Part shown: positions 14,090-18,303 of the stretch, in pieces
Position numbering within the stretch: position 1 is the first letter of the stretch
Layout of the letters: every line of letters starts with the position of its first letter
Origin: Christensenella sp. UBA1242
GTDB taxonomy: Bacteria; Bacillota; Clostridia; Christensenellales; UBA1242
Direction of reading: 5' to 3'
Length of the DNA stretch: 18,303 nucleotides
Assembly: GCA_002308915.1 (NCBI GenBank)
Contig: DBWI01000029.1
Coordinates: 1 to 18,303 of the forward strand
Made by a program: the position numbers and the translations under genes
Notes under the pieces: model-generated
Told to the model about the DNA's origin: nothing
Database searches by the model: none
Seen by the model: the letters and a program-made list of their open reading frames with translations, nothing else

Positions 14090-16255
14090 ATGATTCAAGT
14101 TATAAAAAAGAAAGGGACAATAGAAGAGTTTGATGCAGAAAAAATCAAGTCTGCAATTCAAAAGTCTGCAAACAGGGTTATGGTAAAACTTTCAGAAGAA
14201 CAAAAAGAAGAAGTGTGCAAAGATGTGCTTTCACATATTGCAGACGGAAGTGCAGTTCCAATTTTAACAATGCACAATTTGGTTGAAACAGCGTTGGACA
14301 AAGTTGACCCCAAAGTTGCAAAGAGTTATAGGGAATATCGTGACAACAAAGCTTCTTTTGCAAGAATGTTAGACAAAGTGTACAACAAAAAACTTGGACT
14401 TAACTTTATTGGTGACAGAAGTAATGCAAATGCAGATAGTGCAATCATCACAACTCAAAGAGCAATTGTATACAATGAGCTTAACAGCGAACTATACAAA
14501 AAGTTCTTTTTAACCGAAGAAGAAGAAAGAGTGATGAGTGAAGGGTATATTTATATTCATGACCGTGGCTCAAGATTGGATAGTTTCAACTGTTGCTTAG
14601 CAAACGTAAAAGGTATTTTGCAAGGTGGATTTGAAATGGGCAATTTGCACTACAACGAGCCAAAAACTCTTGATGTTGCCTTTGACCTTATTGGTGATAT
14701 CATTATGAATATGGCAAGTTGTCAATATGGTGGTTACACAATTTCCGAAATTGACAAATTGTTATCGCCTTATGCAGAACTTAGCTACAAAAAATATTTC
14801 AAAGAATATGAAGATATTGTTGGCGAATATGCAAAAGGTCAAGATGTATCACAAAAAGCAGATGAATATGCAATGAAAAAAATCACAAGAGATTTTGAAC
14901 AAGGTTGGCAAGGTCTTGAAATGAAACTCAACAGTGTTGGTTCAAGCAGGGGTGACTATCCTTTTACTGCAGTGTCTTTTGGACTTGGCAGGGGTAGGTT
15001 TGAAACACTTTGCACTTCAATTGCAATGAAAGTTCGTAAAGGTGGACAAGGTCCAGATGGATTCAAACATCCAGTGTTGTTCCCAAAACTAAGTTTCTTC
15101 TACGACAAAGATTTGCATGGGCCAGGCAAAGAACTTGAATGGCTTTTCTTGGAAGCAATTGATTGTTCAAGCAAGTCAATGTATCCAGACTATATGTCTT
15201 GCACTGGTGATGGCTATTGCAGTGATATATACAAAAAGTATGGCAGAACAATTTCTCGTATGGGTTGCAGAGCAACTCTTGCACCTTGGTACGAGCGTGG
15301 TGGGTTTGTTCCAGAAGATGATGATGACAAACCAACATTTGAAGGCAGAATGAACATGGGGGCAATCAGTTTGCACTTCCCAATGATTTTGCAAAAGGCA
15401 AAAAATATTTTTGAAAAGCAAAGTGAAAAATCTCTTGACGATATCTTCTTTGAAGAACTTACATATTATTGCAATCTTATTAGGGATATTCACAAGCGTA
15501 CATTTGAGTACTTTGCAAAAAAGAAAGCAGGCACAAATCCATTGGCATTTTGTCAAGGTGGAATATATGGTGGACACTTTCATCCAGAAGAACAAATTGG
15601 CAGAGAATTTTTGCGTCCAATGACAGCTTCTTTTGGTATCACAGCACTCAATGAAACACAATATCTTTACAATGGCAAATCTTTGGTAGAAGATAATTCA
15701 TTTGCACTCAAAATTTTGGCATTTATGCACAATCTAAAAGTTCAAGCAACGCAAGAAGATGGAATTTTGTATGCTCTTTATGGCACACCAGCAGAAAGTT
15801 TGTGTGGGCTTCAAGTTGAACAATTCCGTAATATGTTTGGTGAAACAAAGGGAATAACAGACAAACCATACACTTCAAACAGTTTCCATTGCGCTGTATA
15901 TGAAAATATTTCTCCAATCCAAAAGCAAGATATTGAATACAAGATGTATCACTATTGCACAGGTGGAGCAATTCAATATTGCAGATATCCACTTGGCTAC
16001 AACATTGAAGCAATGGTTAGCATGGTAAGGCGTGCAATGGATATGGGATTTTATGAAGGCGTAAATCTTCAACTCGATTATTGTGAAGATTGTGGACACC
16101 AATTTATTGACAGTGACAAATGTCCAAAGTGTGGCAGTGAAAATTTGACAAGAATAGAAAGAATGAATGGCTATTTGGGATACAGTCGTGTTAATGGTCG
16201 TTCAATGTATGCTGACCACAAGTTAGCAGAATTCAAAGATAGAAAATCAATGTAG
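14090..16255 (+). CDS. nrdD: Anaerobic (class III) ribonucleoside-triphosphate reductase
   Basis: Oxygen-sensitive glycyl-radical enzyme reducing ribonucleoside triphosphates to deoxy forms for DNA synthesis. I start at ATG 14090 (GGGAGG 6 nt upstream), not at an upstream TTG at 14039; this gives 721 residues, normal for the family. Residues about 1-95 are an ATP-cone regulatory domain (IQVIKKKGTIEEFDAEKI). The catalytic barrel follows, with Cys168/Cys169 (SFNCCLAN) and the expected thiyl-radical Cys393 (RMGCRATLAPW). The C terminus has the zinc site Cys665, Cys668, Cys678, Cys681 and the glycyl-radical loop RMNGYLG with Gly694. The activase gene nrdG begins 6 bp after the stop. NrdR-like boxes upstream indicate dNTP-responsive control. 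Confidence 0.97.
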   Translation: MIQVIKKKGTIEEFDAEKIKSAIQKSANRVMVKLSEEQKEEVCKDVLSHIADGSAVPILTMHNLVETALDKVDPKVAKSYREYRDNKASFARMLDKVYNKKLGLNFIGDRSNANADSAIITTQRAIVYNELNSELYKKFFLTEEEERVMSEGYIYIHDRGSRLDSFNCCLANVKGILQGGFEMGNLHYNEPKTLDVAFDLIGDIIMNMASCQYGGYTISEIDKLLSPYAELSYKKYFKEYEDIVGEYAKGQDVSQKADEYAMKKITRDFEQGWQGLEMKLNSVGSSRGDYPFTAVSFGLGRGRFETLCTSIAMKVRKGGQGPDGFKHPVLFPKLSFFYDKDLHGPGKELEWLFLEAIDCSSKSMYPDYMSCTGDGYCSDIYKKYGRTISRMGCRATLAPWYERGGFVPEDDDDKPTFEGRMNMGAISLHFPMILQKAKNIFEKQSEKSLDDIFFEELTYYCNLIRDIHKRTFEYFAKKKAGTNPLAFCQGGIYGGHFHPEEQIGREFLRPMTASFGITALNETQYLYNGKSLVEDNSFALKILAFMHNLKVQATQEDGILYALYGTPAESLCGLQVEQFRNMFGETKGITDKPYTSNSFHCAVYENISPIQKQDIEYKMYHYCTGGAIQYCRYPLGYNIEAMVSMVRRAMDMGFYEGVNLQLDYCEDCGHQFIDSDKCPKCGSENLTRIERMNGYLGYSRVNGRSMYADHKLAEFKDRKSM

Positions 16256-16261
16256 GTGAAT

Positions 16262-16753
16262 ATGAATTATCATAATATTTTGCATGATGATATGTTAAAT
16301 GGCGATGGAATGAGAGTCACTTTGTTTGTAAGTGGCTGTTCTTTGCATTGCAAAAATTGTCAAAATCCATGTACTTGGAATTTTGACGGCGGCATATCGT
16401 TTGATGATGATGCAAAATGTGAAATTTTCAATGAACTTTCAAAAGATTATATTTCTGGAATAACGCTCACAGGTGGGCATCCGCTCGAACCACAAAATTT
16501 GGGTGAGTGTGAACAACTTTGCAAAACAATAAAAAACAAATTTCCACAAAAAAACATTTGGATATATACAGGCTACAAGTACGAAAAAATAAAAGATTAT
16601 TCAATCCTAGACTATGTTGATGTTCTTGTTGATGGCAGTTATGTGGATGAACTTCGTGACATTTCTCTCAAATGGCGTGGCTCAAAAAATCAACGAGTTA
16701 TTGATGTTCAAAAGAGTAGGCAAAACAATCAAGTTATATTACATTGTGAATAA
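16262..16753 (+). CDS. nrdG: Anaerobic ribonucleotide reductase activating protein
   Basis: Radical-SAM activase that installs the glycyl radical on NrdD. The CX3CX2C cluster motif is GCSLHCKNC with Cys26, Cys30 and Cys33; LTGGHPLEPQN, the SAM-binding GGE-like block, and WIYTGYK and VDGSYVDELRD follow as in the E. coli protein. I choose ATG 16262, which gives MNYHNI as in known NrdG proteins and 163 residues; a GTG at 16256, immediately after the nrdD stop, is in frame but has no ribosome site. The site before the ATG (AGGTGA) is very close, suggesting translational coupling to nrdD. The stop codon lies inside the stem of a structured repeat. Confidence 0.96.
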   Translation: MNYHNILHDDMLNGDGMRVTLFVSGCSLHCKNCQNPCTWNFDGGISFDDDAKCEIFNELSKDYISGITLTGGHPLEPQNLGECEQLCKTIKNKFPQKNIWIYTGYKYEKIKDYSILDYVDVLVDGSYVDELRDISLKWRGSKNQRVIDVQKSRQNNQVILHCE

Positions 16754-16881
16754 AAACAAAAAACAGAGCGAATAACTTCGTTTCTGGCAAACTTGTCAGC
16801 ACAGTCATTTACGATATTGTAAACTCGTGCGCTGTCAAATTTGCCGAGCCTTGTTCTTCATCTCTGTTTTTTGTTTTTATT
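16749..16881 (+). repeat. Structured 3'-UTR repeat, copy C
   Basis: The outer stem pairs 16749-16768 with 16862-16881: 20 bp, perfect, with the nrdG stop codon inside the left arm and a T-rich right arm. The core has GAATAACTTCGTTTCTGGC, with GGCAAACTTG matching CAAATTTGCC across the helix (one C.A mismatch), CAGC-A-CA against TG-C-GCTG with the same A.C mismatch as other copies, TCA/CTC internal loop, terminal hairpin TTTAC-6 nt-GTAAA (16808-16823), and tail GCCGAGCCTTGTTCTTCA (16843-16860). The CAGC/GCTG pairs replace TCAC/GTGA in other copies. Confidence 0.85.
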
Positions 16882-16888
16882 TAGTTGT

Positions 16889-16920
16889 AGCGTCTAGCCT
16901 TGTTCTTCATTTCTAGTTTT
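16889..16920 (+). repeat. Tail-only unit after copy C
   Basis: TAGCCTTGTTCTTCATTTCTAG followed by T (16895-16920) repeats the copy C tail. Its TAGCC starts 49 bp after the GAGCC of copy C (16846), close to the 44-47 bp step seen at 10465-10645. No matching left arm or core is present. Confidence 0.65.
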
Positions 16921-16962
16921 TATTATATATAATAATTTATACAATTTATTTTGTTTTTTCTC

Positions 16963-16991
16963 TTGACAAGCCAAAACTTTATTGATATAAT
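16963..16991 (+). promoter_or_regulatory. Promoter of the rpsL-rpsG operon
   Basis: TTGACA (16963-16968), a 17-nt spacer and TATAAT (16986-16991): perfect consensus, fitting a highly expressed ribosomal operon. Transcription should start near 16998, about 270 nt before rpsL. Confidence 0.92.
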
Positions 16992-17223
16992 CACACTCGT
17001 GTGATTTTCGTTAATCATACACAAAGTCCTAGCTTTGCTATAGCTAGGCCATAAAAACAAACAGCAGGTAGCAACTTTATTATTCATTTGTTTTACCGTA
17101 ATTGCCTAATTTTGTGGCAAGTGTGCATGTTGTGTTTAAAGCGTATATTATGCGTTTTTTATGCAAAGGCGAATGGTCGAACACTTATGAAGCAGTAAAA
17201 TTGCTTATAAGTGTTCGTTTTTT
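16989..17223 (+). promoter_or_regulatory. Structured leader and attenuator-like terminator before rpsL
   Basis: An 18-bp perfect palindrome AATCACAC-TC-GTGTGATT (16989-17006) overlaps the -10 box and start. In RNA, GTGTGATT (16999-17006) could instead pair with AATCATACAC (17013-17022). Further hairpins: CCTAGC (17028-17033) with GCTAGG (17043-17048), and TTGCC (17102-17106) with GGCAA (17116-17120). Last is a strong terminator, CGAACACTTAT (17178-17188) with ATAAGTGTTCG (17207-17217) and six T (17218-17223), sitting between promoter and gene. I do not recognise the leader as a known ribosomal-protein leader. Attenuation is inferred from the terminator position. Confidence 0.65.
17178..17223 (+). 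terminator. Terminator inside the rpsL leader
   Basis: An 11-bp perfect stem (17178-17188 with 17207-17217), extended inside by AAGCA with TGCTT, followed by six T. It is 43 bp before the rpsL ATG and 180 bp after the promoter. No -35/-10 pair is evident between it and rpsL, so transcription must pass it. Confidence 0.85.
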
Positions 17224-17266
17224 GTTTTAATGTGTTATAGCAAAATCTTAATAAAGGAGGAAGAAA

Positions 17267-17641
17267 ATGCCTACAATCAACCAGTTAGTTCGTAGTGGTA
17301 GAAAAACTTTTGAAAAAAAGAGTAAATCTCCATTGCTTGAAAACTGCCCACAAAAACGTGGTGTATGTTTGGCTGTAAAAACAACCACACCAAAGAAACC
17401 TAACTCAGCTCTTCGTAAAATTGCCAGAGTTAAGCTTTCAAATGGACAAGAAGGTACTTGTTATATTCCAGGAATTGGACACAACCTTCAAGAGCACAGT
17501 GTTGTTTTGGTTCGTGGCGGAAGAGTTAAAGACTTGCCTGGTGTAAGATATCACATCGTTCGTGGAAGTCTTGATACTGCCGGTGTTGCAAAGAGAATGC
17601 AAGCACGTTCAAAATATGGTGCAAAGAAACCAAAGAAATAA
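17267..17641 (+). CDS. rpsL: 30S ribosomal protein S12
   Basis: Decoding-centre protein of the small subunit; 124 residues, normal length. MPTINQLVRSGRK at the N terminus, TTTPKKPNSALRKIARV (39-55), YIPGIGHNLQEHSVVLVRGGRVKDLPGVRYHIVRG and a basic end are all typical. Lys43/Lys44 in PKKPNSA and the VKDLPGV loop have the ordinary streptomycin-sensitive residues. The ATG has AAAGGAGG 7 nt upstream. It is first in the str operon, with rpsG 35 bp downstream. Confidence 0.98.
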   Translation: MPTINQLVRSGRKTFEKKSKSPLLENCPQKRGVCLAVKTTTPKKPNSALRKIARVKLSNGQEGTCYIPGIGHNLQEHSVVLVRGGRVKDLPGVRYHIVRGSLDTAGVAKRMQARSKYGAKKPKK

Positions 17642-17676
17642 AATCTAATTTACTAATTTATTAAAAGGAGAATATT

Positions 17677-18150
17677 ATGCCAAGAAGAAGTGGAGTGCCA
17701 AAAAGAGATGTACTTCCAGATCCAAAATTCCACAACAAACTTGTAACAAAATTTATTAACCAAGTTATGTATGATGGAAAGAAAGGCATTGCTCAAGGAA
17801 TTGTTTACGGTGCTTTTGATATTATTTCAAACAAGACCGGTGGAAATCCAATTGATGTGTTTACACAAGCAATCGAAAATGTAAAACCAGTTCTTGAAAC
17901 AAAAGGTAGAAGAGTTGGTGGTGCAACATATCAAGTACCAATGGAAATCAGACCAGAAAGAAGACAAACTTTGGCAATTCGTTGGATAGTTTTATTCGCA
18001 AGAAAACGTAATGGCGAAAGAACAATGGAAGAAAAAGTAGCAGGCGAACTTATGGATGCATACAACAATCAAGGTGCTGCTATTAAGCGTCGTGATGAAA
18101 TGCACAGAATGGCTGAAGCTAACAAAGCTTTTGCTCACTACAAATGGTAA
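17677..18150 (+). CDS. rpsG: 30S ribosomal protein S7
   Basis: Primary 16S rRNA-binding protein that nucleates the small-subunit head; 157 residues, normal length. MPRRSGVPKRDVLPDPKF, VTKFINQVMYDGKKGIAQ, VGGATYQVPMEIRPERRQTLAIRWIV and the end AFAHYKW are diagnostic. AAAGGAG precedes the ATG. fusA would normally follow; the next bases hold a structured repeat copy that starts in the stop codon, and the window ends before any further gene. Confidence 0.98.
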   Translation: MPRRSGVPKRDVLPDPKFHNKLVTKFINQVMYDGKKGIAQGIVYGAFDIISNKTGGNPIDVFTQAIENVKPVLETKGRRVGGATYQVPMEIRPERRQTLAIRWIVLFARKRNGERTMEEKVAGELMDAYNNQGAAIKRRDEMHRMAEANKAFAHYKW

Positions 18151-18276
18151 TTTGAAAAATTTTAATTTTGAATAACTGCGTTTGCTGTCAAATTTCTCAC
18201 ACAGTCATTTGGGTAACCAAACTCCTGCGTGAATAAATTTGCCGAGCCTTGTTCTTCAATTTAAAATTTTCCAAAT
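18150..18276 (+). repeat. Structured 3'-UTR repeat, copy D
   Basis: The outer stem pairs 18150-18165 with 18261-18276 (15 of 16). It starts at the last base of the rpsG stop codon. Unlike the other copies, no T run follows, so it is a poor terminator. The core has GAATAACTGCGTTTGCTGTC, CAAATTT with AAATTTG, CTCACACAG with CTGCGTGA (A.C mismatch), TCA/CTC loop, terminal hairpin TTTGG-GTAA-CCAAA (18208-18221) with a GNRA loop, and tail GCCGAGCCTTGTTCTTCA (18241-18258). The remaining 27 bases to the window end are AT-rich with nothing recognisable. Confidence 0.82.
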
Positions 18277-18303
18277 ACAATTTAATTTATTTAAATTTTA
18301 ATT

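Noticed and set aside
16749..16881. Repeat as a self-cleaving ribozyme such as hammerhead or twister
   Set aside because: I could not find the conserved core of any ribozyme I know (for example CTGATGA with GAAA). A cleavage function is not excluded, only unsupported.

Overview
The window reads as chromosomal DNA of a low-GC Bacillota, most likely an uncultured anaerobic gut-type clostridial lineage. The evidence is AT-rich sequence with strong AGGAGG-type ribosome sites, a T-box leader, rubrerythrin, an anaerobic class III ribonucleotide reductase, DapL-type lysine synthesis and a large secreted protein with Listeria-Bacteroides repeats. The lineage is an inference. Every gene lies on the + strand.

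Layout: dapL and rubrerythrin (4-1805); a lipoprotein of unknown function (2174-3199); a threonine T-box leader and a thrS lacking the TGS domain (3273-5335); an unrecognised 434-residue protein followed by an RmlA-like nucleotidyltransferase (5401-7583); the rpmH-rnpA-yidD-yidC-khpB(jag) cluster (7706-10377), here away from dnaA and mnmE; a 965-residue membrane-anchored repeat protein (10770-13667); nrdD-nrdG behind four NrdR-box-like sites (13791-16753); and the start of the str operon, rpsL-rpsG, behind a long leader with its own terminator (16963-18150). rpmH is only 46 codons long.

The most unusual content is between the genes. A ~127-133 bp structured repeat occurs right after rbr, jag, nrdG and rpsG (1801-1931, 10370-10496, 16749-16881, 18150-18276), and a decayed fifth copy lies at 1949-2073. 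Each full copy has an outer stem of 16-20 bp starting at or in the stop codon of the gene before it, with a different stem sequence in each copy. Inside is a conserved core: a long imperfect helix, a conserved A.C mismatch, a TCA/CTC internal loop and a terminal hairpin of 5 bp whose pairs change in a compensatory way. A GAGCC-containing 3' tail follows. Extra tail-only units follow two copies at a period of about 45 bp (10509-10670, 16889-16920). I cannot match this to an RNA or mobile-element family from memory, and it is my main candidate for an undescribed element.

Regulation is unusually readable. There are five good promoters: consensus-type ones for thrS, the 434-residue gene, rpmH and rpsL, and a shared non-standard type (GTGCAAAAT, 14 nt, then an extended -10) for the lipoprotein and the repeat protein. 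The rpmH promoter abuts the terminator of the upstream operon, so its transcripts start inside that hairpin.
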